From: Leptospira bourretii
GTDB lineage: Bacteria > Spirochaetota > Leptospiria > Leptospirales > Leptospiraceae
Length of the DNA stretch: 64,000 nt
Assembly: GCF_004770145.1 (NCBI RefSeq)
Contig: NZ_RQFW01000024.1
Location: 124,001 to 188,000, forward strand
Direction of reading: 5' to 3'
The position numbers and the translations under genes are program-made. The notes under the pieces were generated by a model. That model had not been told where the DNA came from. It saw nothing but the letters and a program-made list of their open reading frames with translations, and made no database searches. Numbering within the stretch: the stretch's first letter is position 1; each line of letters begins with the position of its first letter. This document shows, piece after piece, positions 8,635 to 17,788 of this stretch.

Positions 8635-9804
8635 TTACATCACCTTTAACTTCTCTTTCAACATCTTGGCGGCCATAGCAAAACCGCCATCAGCTCCATC
8701 TACAAAATGAACTTCTTCGGAAGAGGCAACTTTTAATACACAGGTCATCAGTGACCGATTGGAAACAAAGATTCCATATCGGATGAGACCTTCTGTTTCC
8801 AATTGGTTCAAAAAAGATACAAGAGCTTCTCTATGTTCATGAGATCCATCAATTACCATCTTAAGAGTTCCATCATACTTACGAAAGTCCGCAGAAAGAA
8901 CTTGGTAATCTTTTAGTTTGTCCAGTGAGTAGTGACCGGACTTTAAAGGGATTCCAAACCGCATAGCAAAAGCCATAACCGTTCTTTCGATCCAAATTTG
9001 CGTTAATGTTAAATAGTATCGGAAACCACTGGATTTACCCACACGAGCCAGGGCTTCGTTGCGTAAATAAGAACCCGAAGCAAGTTCAATGTTGTTCACT
9101 CGTAAGGGATGGTAATCACCCTCTTCTCCATATTCAGAACGAATGAAATTAAGGACACGAGTGACCGTTTTTTTACAAACTCCAAAATCTTTGTGGATGG
9201 GTTTTACAATGAGAGAAACAATCTCGCCTCTCTCACTTGGAACGTCTTGCCAACGACAAGTAAATCCTGTAAAATCCGCAGGCAAAATTTTTTCATTTTC
9301 ACGGACTAAATAAGATTCATCTTTCCCTTCTTTGATCCATGTTTCTGCCAATGGCAATGCATCACCAAACAGTGAACATTGGACATAGTGAGCGGAGGCT
9401 CTAAACTTACTTAGGAATAATTCTGCTCCTGCGCGGTACAACTCTTGGACGGGAACAATCCCTGCGCGCATTTCCAATCCAAAGGCAGAGCGCACTTGCG
9501 AAATGGTATCTGCAATGGCAGAACGAATCGGAAACAATAAATTGATAGGAAGTAAAAAAGTGACCCCATCCCCACCAAACACAAAAGGAAAATCCATATG
9601 TCCATACACATTGGCAACAGCTATGGCGGTAAGTCCACCCGCAGTGTTGACATCTTTGTACCGACCTTCTTCAATTGCTTTTGTGGATCCAACAATATCG
9701 GTGATGAGTATAAACCAATCATCAGGAACTTTTGTTGGCATCACACCATCAAATAAATTTTTAAAATTAGAACTGGGTGTTAGGTTTTTATAAAAGTCAT
9801 CCAC
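8635..9804 (-). CDS. DUF3095 family protein with class III cyclase-like N-terminal domain
   Basis: 389 residues, the usual DUF3095 size. The N-terminal part resembles a class III nucleotide cyclase core: LITDIVGSTKAIEEG supplies the first metal-type Asp (Asp36) and FVFGGDGVTFLL the second (Asp79). The remainder is predicted soluble, with a C-terminal part that could be winged-helix-like (HREALVSFLNQLETEGLIRYG). No activity is established for this family as far as I know, so cyclase function is inference. It is divergent from the family 3 glycosidase gene. Confidence 0.8.
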   Translation of the reverse strand: MDDFYKNLTPSSNFKNLFDGVMPTKVPDDWFILITDIVGSTKAIEEGRYKDVNTAGGLTAIAVANVYGHMDFPFVFGGDGVTFLLPINLLFPIRSAIADTISQVRSAFGLEMRAGIVPVQELYRAGAELFLSKFRASAHYVQCSLFGDALPLAETWIKEGKDESYLVRENEKILPADFTGFTCRWQDVPSERGEIVSLIVKPIHKDFGVCKKTVTRVLNFIRSEYGEEGDYHPLRVNNIELASGSYLRNEALARVGKSSGFRYYLTLTQIWIERTVMAFAMRFGIPLKSGHYSLDKLKDYQVLSADFRKYDGTLKMVIDGSHEHREALVSFLNQLETEGLIRYGIFVSNRSLMTCVLKVASSEEVHFVDGADGGFAMAAKMLKEKLKVM

Positions 9805-9893
9805 AAAAACTCAGACGATAGATTCTGATCTAAAGTGGAAATTTTTCTTGGTTGTCTCGGAAAAGCCATCCGTAGATCGTACCATCATAGCTT

Positions 9894-11660
9894 ATGAACC
9901 AAGTTCTACTTCGCACATCCTTTTCCCTTTTCCTTCTTTTTGGATTTTTTGGCTCCTCTTATTGTTTTGGATTTTATTTAACCGAACTTGCTGCCAATGA
10001 ACGAAAAACTTGGTTGGACACAAAGGCCTGGGCCATCACCGAAGCAATGTCTGAAGAAGAACTTGTGGGCCAAACCATTCACATCGCCATCCCACAAAAG
10101 ACAGTGGATGCTGTAGCTTTGGAAGAAATTGCGGCGACCAAACCGGGCGGGATCATTCTCTTCGGAAAGAACTTAGGCAAAAAAGAAGAAATCCTCTCTC
10201 TCACTCGTGGATTACAAATCGCAGCCAAAGACCAAGGCCTTCCTCCTTTTTTTATTTCTACAGACCAAGAAGGAGGCCGAGTTTTCCGTGTCCAAGATGG
10301 AATCACACCATATCCAGGTGCCATGGCAGTTGGCCAAACAGGAAGTACGGAATGGGGTGAAGTGGTTGGTTTTGTCACTTCCTATGAACTTCGTAACCTC
10401 GGGCTCAATTTTCTTTTTGCACCCGTTCTCGACATCAATAACAATCCATTAAACCCTGTGATCAACACACGTTCGTTTGGTTCTGATTCCAAAAGAGTTT
10501 CTGATGTTGCTGTTGCATATGAAAGAGGAGCACGAGCTGGAGGATGTTTACCTGTCATCAAACACTTCCCTGGTCATGGTGATACCACTGTTGATAGCCA
10601 TTTGGGTCTACCCATCATTAACAAAAGTTTAGCGGAACTTGAAGCATTGGAACTGATTCCTTTCAAACGTTCCATCGAAGGGGGTGCAGAAGCTGTAATG
10701 TCGGCCCATATTGTGTATCCCAAAATTGATCCAAAGTTTCCAGCAACTCTTTCCAAAACCATTTTAACAGACGTTCTGCGAAAAAATCTAAACTTTGATG
10801 GAATCATCATCACCGATGCAATGGAGATGCATGCTATTGCCAAAAATTATGAAAAAGACAGACCTGGAGTCCTTACCATCCTAGCCGGAGCCAATATTGT
10901 CCTCTTAACAAGTTGGGGAGAAACAGCAAGAAGGTTCAAAGCCCAATTAACCGATGCCTACAAAAACGGTGAGTTTCGTTATGTAGACAAAGAAGGAAAG
11001 GAACAAGACAAACTAAAAGATGCGGTACAAAAACAAATCCGCAAAAAATTGGAACTTGGTCTTTATGATGAAAATTCCATCTTACCAACTGTCTACGATG
11101 ACAACCTAAAACAAAAAGAATTTCTCACCCACTGGAACGAGGAAAGAAACAAACGATACACAAAGTTAAATGAATCCAAAAATTTTGTGAAAGAAATCAA
11201 TGAAGACTCCATTCGTGCTTATCCAAAATCTGTCCAAACTTCGGGAATCATACCAACTGAAACTTTATCTTTTGTAAAAAACAATCGCCTGAAAGAAACT
11301 CTCAAATCAAAAAAAATAAACACGGTAACTTTCAAAACTTTCCAAACCCAAATAAAAGATAAATCCATCACTACTTATCTTTTTGATTCGACTTCCGAAA
11401 ACGAAGTTTTATCCATTGCGGCCTTAGCAAAAAAATATCCTAACAAACGTTTTGTTGTCTTACATGGGGGAACTCCGTTTATCAAATTACCGGAACATCC
11501 AAATTTACAATATTTACTTTCTTTTTCCTTAACCCAAGGATCTTGGGAAGCATTTGGCGAAAAACTCACTTCTGGAAAAGAAATTCCAAAAGTGGATTTG
11601 ATTTTATTACCCAAAGGATCCAAGACACCATCAAAAGGTGCCTTTCCCGAAAGGTTATAG
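9894..11660 (+). CDS. Exported family 3 glycoside hydrolase (beta-N-acetylhexosaminidase, NagZ-like)
   Basis: 588 residues. A signal peptide occupies residues 1-25. The GH3 TIM barrel shows GGIILFGKNL, STDQEGGRVFRV, the KHFPGHGDTTVDSH motif with the NagZ-type acid/base His-Asp dyad loop, and the nucleophile segment IIITDAMEM. A C-terminal domain of about 200 residues extends beyond the NagZ core. NagZ enzymes remove GlcNAc from muropeptides in wall recycling. The signal peptide here implies periplasmic or lipoprotein-side action, unlike cytoplasmic enterobacterial NagZ. The stop lies 3 bases before the 3' end of the convergent PilZ-like gene. Confidence 0.9.
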   Translation: MNQVLLRTSFSLFLLFGFFGSSYCFGFYLTELAANERKTWLDTKAWAITEAMSEEELVGQTIHIAIPQKTVDAVALEEIAATKPGGIILFGKNLGKKEEILSLTRGLQIAAKDQGLPPFFISTDQEGGRVFRVQDGITPYPGAMAVGQTGSTEWGEVVGFVTSYELRNLGLNFLFAPVLDINNNPLNPVINTRSFGSDSKRVSDVAVAYERGARAGGCLPVIKHFPGHGDTTVDSHLGLPIINKSLAELEALELIPFKRSIEGGAEAVMSAHIVYPKIDPKFPATLSKTILTDVLRKNLNFDGIIITDAMEMHAIAKNYEKDRPGVLTILAGANIVLLTSWGETARRFKAQLTDAYKNGEFRYVDKEGKEQDKLKDAVQKQIRKKLELGLYDENSILPTVYDDNLKQKEFLTHWNEERNKRYTKLNESKNFVKEINEDSIRAYPKSVQTSGIIPTETLSFVKNNRLKETLKSKKINTVTFKTFQTQIKDKSITTYLFDSTSENEVLSIAALAKKYPNKRFVVLHGGTPFIKLPEHPNLQYLLSFSLTQGSWEAFGEKLTSGKEIPKVDLILLPKGSKTPSKGAFPERL

Positions 11661-11663
11661 TTC

Positions 11664-12809
11664 TTAAGACAATACTTCTCTGATACCACCTCGTTTGCGG
11701 ATTTCTTCATACAAAGTTTTCCGCACAGTTTCATCAGCATCCACATAACGAAGAAGATACAAATCAGACTTTTGTTTGGTGGGCATCATCTTTGCGCGGA
11801 TATGAAACATAGGCCCGTTATCAAATCCAAAACTCACTTCCCAAAGATCTTGTTGTTTCCAAATTTCAGGTGAAATCTCCACAGGAAACGTAAATAAAAT
11901 CCCTCGATCAGAAAGCCTTTCCGAAAGAGTGATAAAAGGTCTTGGTGTTTCTTTTATATCGAAACGTTTTTCGTTATTTTCTTTTTGGTCTTTGGCAATT
12001 CGTTTCAAAACTTCCAATTGTTTATCAATATTTTCTTCTGTTAACAAAAGTTTATTTTTATCCAATTCCAAAACTTGTTTTTTTTCATCAGGTGGGGGCC
12101 AAGGGGAAACAGTGATGGAAAGTCTGTCTGTTAACATCAAATGTGACTCACCCTTTCTTTCAATTTTTCCATTAAAATGAAAGATCATCCCACTTTCATT
12201 GGTTCGCACCACTTTCCCTTCCAACAGATAACCACCGCTACTTGGTCTAAACACATAAAGTTTTACTTCTTTACCTGGGACTAACAAATCCTTGGAAAGA
12301 CCCTTCATGGAAAGAAGGAGTTCATCCGTAGTTTTTTGCATGACATAGGTAAGTTCTTCTCTGCCATCAGCCTCTAATGCAGCCACTTCCCCTACTGTTA
12401 GTTCATTCAAGGAAAGAATTTCTTTTTTGAATTCTACCCCTGAGCGGAACAATTTATCAAAAAGATCTACTTCTTTCTCAGTGGTATTGGCATTGGATTT
12501 TAAAAAATAGCGATAGAGTGCATTTTTTAATTTGTTTCTGTTTTCAGGCAAAAGATAAATCTCACGTTCATCTTCATTTAGATGATCATAAAATGAATGG
12601 AGGATGTTCAACTCCACTTGGTTGCATTTTCTTGCCACGGCATATCGTTGGAACTCAACCCAATGGTTGACAACACTGGTTTGTTTGTTTTGCAAATAAT
12701 TCATCACCTTCACGTAAATAAAGGCGGCAACACCCATTAAAAAGATGTAAAAGAGGTAGATCGTATCAAATTTGGGAAAAATCCAAACGACTTGTGCTAT
12801 AAAATTCAT
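11664..12809 (-). CDS. Membrane-anchored PilZ-like (YcgR-type) protein, probable c-di-GMP/motility link
   Basis: 381 residues. One transmembrane helix lies near the N-terminus (about 18-38, YLFYIFLMGVAAFIYVKVM). A helical cytoplasmic region follows, then a beta-rich centre like the YcgR N-terminal domain (LLVPGKEVKLYVFRPSSGGYLLEGKVV), and a C-terminal PilZ-like region with ETPRPFITLSERLSDRG. The classical RxxxR and (D/N)xSxxG motifs are degenerate, so c-di-GMP binding is uncertain. Spirochaetes do carry PilZ motility regulators, but assignment here is inference. It is divergent from murA. Confidence 0.55.
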   Translation of the reverse strand: MNFIAQVVWIFPKFDTIYLFYIFLMGVAAFIYVKVMNYLQNKQTSVVNHWVEFQRYAVARKCNQVELNILHSFYDHLNEDEREIYLLPENRNKLKNALYRYFLKSNANTTEKEVDLFDKLFRSGVEFKKEILSLNELTVGEVAALEADGREELTYVMQKTTDELLLSMKGLSKDLLVPGKEVKLYVFRPSSGGYLLEGKVVRTNESGMIFHFNGKIERKGESHLMLTDRLSITVSPWPPPDEKKQVLELDKNKLLLTEENIDKQLEVLKRIAKDQKENNEKRFDIKETPRPFITLSERLSDRGILFTFPVEISPEIWKQQDLWEVSFGFDNGPMFHIRAKMMPTKQKSDLYLLRYVDADETVRKTLYEEIRKRGGIREVLS

Positions 12810-12853
12810 AATTTACTTTTCCTCATATCCGTATTGTGTCGAATGGAAGCAAG

Positions 12854-14158
12854 GTGAGTTCATCCTACTTCAAAATTATCGGCAAAAATCCTCTCAACGG
12901 GACAGTAGTTCCCCAAGGAAATAAAAACGAAGCGCTCCCGCTTCTGGGAGCCCTCCTCCTTTGGGAAGGAGATGTCATCCTGGACAACTTACCGGAAATT
13001 GCCGATGTCCTGAAACTCATGGAAGTCCTCCGCCAAATTGGAGTGGAAATCACTGCCCTTGATACAAAAGGATCATACCTATTTCAGAAAAAAAATCCAG
13101 TGAAATCGGACCTTCCCTATGAACTTTGTTCGCAACTGAGAGGTGCGGTCACTCTTGCAGGCCCCATCCTTGCGCGCACAGGGAGAGTTTTCCTTCCCAA
13201 ACCCGGGGGAGACAAAATTGGTCGGCGCCGGATGGACACCCACTTACTTGCTTTAGAGGCCCTTGGTGCCAAAATCGAAGTATTCCCAGATGGGTATATG
13301 ATTACCGCAGATCGTTTGGTCGGAAAAGACATTCTTTTAGATGAAGCATCGGTCACTGCCACTGAAAATGCGGTGATGGCAGCTGTGTATGCAGAGGGCC
13401 TAACAACGATTCGTAATGCTGCTTCTGAACCTCATGTCCAAGGCCTTTGTCGATTTTTAATTGCTGCTGGTGCCAAAATTGAAGGTGTAGGTACAAACCA
13501 CCTAACCATCACAGGTGTCAGTTCTCTCCAGTCCCCTGCTGGTGGACTCCGACATAGGATTGGATCGGACTATTTAGAAATTGGTTCTTTTATCAGCCTT
13601 GCTGCTGTAACAGGTGGCGAGATCCATATTACTGATGTTAACTTAGAAGACATTCGGATGATCCGAATGGTCTATTCTCGTTTGGGCATAGAAGTAAGGC
13701 CTACAGAAAATGGAATTCTTGTTCCTTCCGACCAAAAAATGGAAATCATTCCTGACTACCACGGTGCCACACCCAAAATTGATGATGCACCTTGGCCTGG
13801 ATTTCCAGCTGACATGACTTCTGTGGCTCTTGTCACAGCAACACAATGTAAGGGAACTGTTCTCATCCACGAAAAACTTTTTGAATCCAGACTCTTCTTT
13901 GTAGACAATATCATCGCAATGGGTGCACAAATCATTCTCTGTGATCCGCACCGAGCCATTGTGATTGGAGCCAACCGTTTGTACGGCCAAAGAGTGGCAA
14001 GTCCTGATATCCGAGCGGGGATGGCCATGATCATTGCTGCCCTTTGTGCAGAAGGACAAAGTGAAATTCATAACATTGTTCAAATTGATAGAGGTTTTGA
14101 ATCGATTGATACCCGTTTACGTTCCTTGGGAGCTCAAATCGAAAGAGTTTCTGATTAA
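12854..14158 (+). CDS. murA: UDP-N-acetylglucosamine 1-carboxyvinyltransferase, Asp-type active site
   Basis: 434 residues from this GTG start. The enzyme transfers enolpyruvate from PEP to UDP-GlcNAc, the first committed step of peptidoglycan synthesis. Motifs: [11 protein letters not shown] (Lys24), [14 protein letters not shown], and the active-site loop [18 protein letters not shown]. The loop Cys of the usual GGC is Asp (residue 120), the substitution known to give fosfomycin insensitivity in mycobacteria, chlamydiae and Borrelia. Start: an in-frame GTG at 12836 has no Shine-Dalgarno. The GTG at 12854 has GGAAG just ahead and fits family N-termini. The next gene starts directly after its stop. 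Confidence 0.95.
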   Translation: MSSSYFKIIGKNPLNGTVVPQGNKNEALPLLGALLLWEGDVILDNLPEIADVLKLMEVLRQIGVEITALDTKGSYLFQKKNPVKSDLPYELCSQLRGAVTLAGPILARTGRVFLPKPGGDKIGRRRMDTHLLALEALGAKIEVFPDGYMITADRLVGKDILLDEASVTATENAVMAAVYAEGLTTIRNAASEPHVQGLCRFLIAAGAKIEGVGTNHLTITGVSSLQSPAGGLRHRIGSDYLEIGSFISLAAVTGGEIHITDVNLEDIRMIRMVYSRLGIEVRPTENGILVPSDQKMEIIPDYHGATPKIDDAPWPGFPADMTSVALVTATQCKGTVLIHEKLFESRLFFVDNIIAMGAQIILCDPHRAIVIGANRLYGQRVASPDIRAGMAMIIAALCAEGQSEIHNIVQIDRGFESIDTRLRSLGAQIERVSD

Positions 14159-14833
14159 ATGAAACGAAAGGATCTTTTCCGCGAAGGTTTTAAATCTGTT
14201 TTCCAGTTTACCTTCACCAAAGCGGACGAAATTACCGAAGCCATCAAAGAAGTTTGGGAGGACGAAAAAACTCCCAAGGGAAAATCCTCTAGGAGTTCCC
14301 AAAGACCATCTGACAAATCAAAGTCGAAATCGAAACCAAAAACTGTCCGGAAACGAAAGACAAAAATGTTCCAGACACTTGCCCTCCCTCCAGGAGCATC
14401 TCCTGATTTTTTTTCCCTTTGCACTGGTTGTAATGAATGTATTTTTGCCTGTCCTTATGCCGTCTTATTTCCTGTTACAACACAAGAATCGGAAAAGTCC
14501 TATCCTCATTTTGATCCCAATGCAAAAGCCTGTCATATGTGTTCCGACTGGCCCTGTATTAGTGTTTGTCCTGAGGAGGCTCTCCTACCGTACAATTTGT
14601 CCGGCGAAAAACCAAATTTCGGTAAGGCGAAGGCCATCACAGAACATTGTATTAACGAAAAAACTGGTGAATCCACTTGTGATGTTTGTTTAAATACATG
14701 TCCTATTGAAAAAACAGTCAAATTTAAAGGGAATTTGCCGACTTTTGTATCATCATCTTGTACAGGTTGTGGGCTATGTGTTGAATCTTGCCCCAGTTTT
14801 CCTAAAGCCATTCAAATCAAATTTAAAAAATAA
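14159..14833 (+). CDS. Polyferredoxin-type 4Fe-4S protein (NapF/NapG-like)
   Basis: 224 residues. A basic, low-complexity N-terminal region (about 40-70, rich in Lys/Ser) precedes four cysteine clusters: CTGCNECIFACP, CHMCSDWPCISVCP, CDVCLNTCP and CTGCGLCVESCP. This pattern suits up to four 4Fe-4S clusters and resembles ferredoxins of the NapF/MauM type. No signal peptide, so it is probably cytoplasmic. The ATG directly follows the murA TAA, implying translational coupling, though a functional link with wall synthesis is not evident. The electron partner is unknown. Confidence 0.8.
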   Translation: MKRKDLFREGFKSVFQFTFTKADEITEAIKEVWEDEKTPKGKSSRSSQRPSDKSKSKSKPKTVRKRKTKMFQTLALPPGASPDFFSLCTGCNECIFACPYAVLFPVTTQESEKSYPHFDPNAKACHMCSDWPCISVCPEEALLPYNLSGEKPNFGKAKAITEHCINEKTGESTCDVCLNTCPIEKTVKFKGNLPTFVSSSCTGCGLCVESCPSFPKAIQIKFKK

Positions 14834-14942
14834 TAACGATCGCCTATCAATCGTTTTAGAAAAAAATAAAACACCGCAAAACATCAAAAAATTGTTATTC
14901 GATGAAAAAAATATCTTGAATTTTTCAGAGAGGAGAGAGATA

Positions 14943-14969
14943 CCCTTGTTAGGGCAAGGGAATTTCCCT
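14943..14969 (+). promoter_or_regulatory. Overlapping inverted repeats in the leader of the 15015 gene
   Basis: CCCTTG (14943-14948) pairs with CAAGGG (14955-14960). The right arm also overlaps a second palindrome, AGGGAA (14957-14962) with TTCCCT (14964-14969). The two structures cannot form together. The element lies about 45 bases upstream of the ATG at 15015 and could be an operator or a 5' leader switch; nothing more can be shown. Confidence 0.35.
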
Positions 14970-15014
14970 CGTCAAAAAAAAGATAAAATCTAGATTTAAA
15001 GGAAAAAGAAAGCT

Positions 15015-15329
15015 ATGGAACCACAAAAAGTAGGCCCAGGACAAATCGACAAAATTGCAGAGGATTTGAAAAAAGATCCTGAAAAATCCATTGGAAATTA
15101 CCTTTTCAAAGGCTTCAGAATTCAAATTTCTAAATACAAAGCTTCCGGCGCAGAAAGAGTACAACAACTCTACAAAAGAAGAAGAGCGCAAGGTCTTTGC
15201 ATCGTTTGTGGAACCAAAGTAACGCGTAAAAACCCCGTAACAGGAATTCTTTACAGACTTTGTGACACTCACAGAGCTGAAATTGACCAAAAAAACAAAG
15301 AAAAAGCAAAAGCAAAAAAAGGAAAATAA
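15015..15329 (+). CDS. Small basic zinc-ribbon-like protein, unknown function
   Basis: 104 residues, strongly basic, with a Lys-rich tail (KNKEKAKAKKGK). A single CIVC ... CDTH arrangement (CIVCGTKVTRKNPVTGILYR then LCDTHR) looks like a treble-clef or zinc-ribbon knuckle, as in some nucleic-acid-binding proteins. The N-terminal half is amphipathic (DKIAEDLKKDPEKSIGNYLF). No named family recognised; nucleic-acid binding is inferred from charge and the knuckle. It stands alone between structured leader sequence and a strong terminator, suggesting it is its own transcription unit. Confidence 0.7.
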   Translation: MEPQKVGPGQIDKIAEDLKKDPEKSIGNYLFKGFRIQISKYKASGAERVQQLYKRRRAQGLCIVCGTKVTRKNPVTGILYRLCDTHRAEIDQKNKEKAKAKKGK

Positions 15330-15356
15330 ACCTTTCGCCGCATTTTTCTAACTAAG

Positions 15357-15379
15357 AGGGGACTTTGGTCCCCTTTTTT
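15357..15379 (+). terminator. Rho-independent terminator after the zinc-ribbon-like gene
   Basis: AGGGGAC (15357-15363), loop TTTG, GTCCCCT (15368-15374), followed by a run of T to 15379. It is a textbook intrinsic terminator 28 bases after the stop at 15329. Confidence 0.9.
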
Positions 15380-15415
15380 GTTTACAGACCATCTCTGCCC
15401 TTTATCTTTTTTGTC

Positions 15416-16246
15416 ATGAAGTTCCTCCTCCCAGTTTTAGCCCTAACCCTAATTGGATGTTCTCAAATGGTCTGGCGCCAAGCACAATTGGCAGAAGAAG
15501 TCTCTCCTAGCAACGATCCAAACACAAACTTAATTCTCACAGTTACATACGAAGAGAAAGATTCTTGGAATCCTTTAAACGGAACCACTGACAAACGAAA
15601 TTACAAAAGTAAAATCAAATTGGTAAAAAACACGGCGACTGGTGGGAAAACCATAAAAGAATGGGACTTACCTTCTTGGTCCCTAGGTGATGGAATTTTT
15701 TATCACACAGGTTCTTCCACTTTATTTGTGTTATATGGAAAAGATGATGAGTATGGAACTTTAAACCAGACTCTATCGCTTTATCCAGAAACTGGTGGTG
15801 ACTTTTCCTATCCGGCCTCTCCAGAAAAACGAATCATTTTCCAAATGGCTCCTTCCCCTAACGGCAACTTGGTGGCCCTTGTGACAGCAAGTCCCACAAA
15901 CGAAGGTGAGTTTTCCGAATTTGAACTCAACATCATCCAACTCTCCGATAAAAAAATCCAAAGTTTTCCTATCAACTTCTGGACTGCCCTTCCTCTCTAT
16001 GGAATTCGTTGGGGAGAAGATGGACAAAAACTCTATCTCCGAACCCCAGACCGAATCCTTCTCTGGACCGGATCTGCCATTGAAGAAACCAAATCTTTCC
16101 CAGACTGCTTTACTGTTTCCACAAACTTTGGCAAGTGGGCCTATGAATCGGCAAGTCTAGGCGAAGGCGGAAATGTCATCCTGGGCAAAAAATTACCCAC
16201 CCCTCGTCAAATCTCCAATATCGACCAAATCAAACTCTGTCGCTAG
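15416..16246 (+). CDS. Lipoprotein with TolB/WD40-like beta-propeller character, unknown function
   Basis: 276 residues from the ATG at 15416. The frame is open from 15365, but that stretch overlaps the terminator. The signal MKFLLPVLALTLIGC ends at Cys15, a good lipobox. The mature part has repeated blade-like phrases (SPNGNLVALVTA, GIRWGEDGQKLYLRTPDRILLWTG), suggesting a partial beta-propeller of PD40 type. Function unknown. The stop codon lies within a perfect hairpin at 16243-16262. Confidence 0.75.
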   Translation: MKFLLPVLALTLIGCSQMVWRQAQLAEEVSPSNDPNTNLILTVTYEEKDSWNPLNGTTDKRNYKSKIKLVKNTATGGKTIKEWDLPSWSLGDGIFYHTGSSTLFVLYGKDDEYGTLNQTLSLYPETGGDFSYPASPEKRIIFQMAPSPNGNLVALVTASPTNEGEFSEFELNIIQLSDKKIQSFPINFWTALPLYGIRWGEDGQKLYLRTPDRILLWTGSAIEETKSFPDCFTVSTNFGKWAYESASLGEGGNVILGKKLPTPRQISNIDQIKLCR

Positions 16247-16262
16247 ATCCGAAAGGATCTAG
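16243..16262 (+). terminator. GAAA-tetraloop hairpin at the end of the lipoprotein gene
   Basis: CTAGATCC (16243-16250), loop GAAA, GGATCTAG (16255-16262): a perfect 8-bp stem that contains the stop codon of the lipoprotein gene. No T-run follows, so it may stabilise the 3' end or be a weak terminator rather than a standard one. Confidence 0.4.
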
Positions 16263-16422
16263 ACCCTTCCTTTGCACGAACGAAACCCCAAGGCTCCTTA
16301 GTCCCAAAGGAGTCTTGGTTGGTGCCTTCCTGAATCCAGAAGACGAATCGGCCCAAACCTTTTCCCCTTCTCAATTCGCTTGATTTAATTATGTCACATG
16401 ATTGGATGAGTGAAAAGCCCCC

Positions 16423-17787
16423 ATGATTGAAAAGAAATTTACGGAACATATCGATGCCATTTCGAAATACCTGAATGTCGTCGAAAAAATTGAACCCATT
16501 CGCAAAAGCGGGGTCGTTGTATCCGTGGTGGGCAATGTCATTTATTCACAAGGTCCCCCCGATTCCAAAGTGGGAGAGATTTTAGAAGTCGAACGTGGTT
16601 CGGACAAAGGATATCTCCCTTGCGTCCTTGTTGGATTTAAAGACCACCTTTACACCTTGATGCCACTCGGTGATACTCAAGAAATATTTCCTCATGCCTT
16701 TGTATTTTCATCCGGAAGGCAAATCACTCTCAATGCAGGTCCTGAACTTTTAGGACGTGTGTTAAATGGTCTTGGCAAACCCATCGATAGCAAAGGAATC
16801 CTCATCACAAGAGAAGAACGAGCATCGGAACCAAGATTTTTAAATCCATTGGATCGCCCTCCCATCACTGAAATTTTAGAAACAGGTGTCAGGGCCATTG
16901 ACGGTATGCTCACTGTGGGCCGTGGGCAAAGAATTGGAATTTTTTCCGGTTCAGGTGTGGGTAAGTCGAGTTTACTTGGGATGATTGCTCGTTATACAAA
17001 TGCAGATGTAAACGTGGTGGCGTTGATTGGAGAAAGGGGTCGAGAGGTAAATGAGTTCTTACATGTAGAACTTGGAAAAGAAGCTCTCGCAAGATCTGTT
17101 GTTTTTGTTGCGACTTCCGATTCTTCTAAAATGGAACAAGTAAGTTGTGCTAACTTAGCATGTTCCGCCGCAGAATATTTTCGTGAAAAAGGAATGTCTG
17201 TCAATTTGTATATGGACTCTCTCACACGTTATGCGGAAGCACTCAGAGAACTTTCCATCGGAGAACCTGTTGTGACCAAAGGTTATGCATCAAGTGTATT
17301 TACCAAAATGGCAAAACTTGTGGAAAGGGCTGGGACATCGCATAACGGTGGCTCTATTACTGGTTTTTATACTGTGTTGACTGATGCAGAAGATGATATG
17401 GATGATATTGTTGCAGATAAAGTCCGTGGATTTATTGACGGACATATTGTACTGACACGTAAATTAGCAGAACAAAGTCATTATCCTGCCATTGATGTTC
17501 CTGCATCTTTATCTCGGCTTATGCAAAAGATTGTGAACGAAGACCACTATATGCGTTCTTCCATTGTTCGTGAACTCATCTCAAAGTATAAAAACTCCGA
17601 AGATATTATTTTGCTCAATGCTTATGTCCGTGGAGCTGATGAAAAAGTAGATATGGCCATTGATAAAAAATCACAAATTGATGATTATTTAAGACAAAGG
17701 ATTGAGGAAAAATCAACTTACAACGATGCAACCAATCGACTGGCAAAAATTCTACAATCGACAACTCGCACAGAAGACGATTTTTAG
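16423..17787 (+). CDS. fliI: Flagellum-specific ATPase of the type III export apparatus
   Basis: 454 residues, usual FliI length, homologous to the F1 beta subunit. Walker A is SGSGVGKSS (about 175-183), followed by VVALIGERGREVNEFL and the catalytic-Glu region. The Walker B-like segment is NLYMDSLTRYAEALRE. FliI energises export of periplasmic flagellar components with FliH and FliJ at the inner-membrane export gate. Its usual partner fliJ lies on the same strand but 3.2 kb further on, separated by an oppositely oriented sensor-kinase gene whose stop is 1 base away. Confidence 0.97.
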   Translation: MIEKKFTEHIDAISKYLNVVEKIEPIRKSGVVVSVVGNVIYSQGPPDSKVGEILEVERGSDKGYLPCVLVGFKDHLYTLMPLGDTQEIFPHAFVFSSGRQITLNAGPELLGRVLNGLGKPIDSKGILITREERASEPRFLNPLDRPPITEILETGVRAIDGMLTVGRGQRIGIFSGSGVGKSSLLGMIARYTNADVNVVALIGERGREVNEFLHVELGKEALARSVVFVATSDSSKMEQVSCANLACSAAEYFREKGMSVNLYMDSLTRYAEALRELSIGEPVVTKGYASSVFTKMAKLVERAGTSHNGGSITGFYTVLTDAEDDMDDIVADKVRGFIDGHIVLTRKLAEQSHYPAIDVPASLSRLMQKIVNEDHYMRSSIVRELISKYKNSEDIILLNAYVRGADEKVDMAIDKKSQIDDYLRQRIEEKSTYNDATNRLAKILQSTTRTEDDF

Positions 17788-17788
17788 A

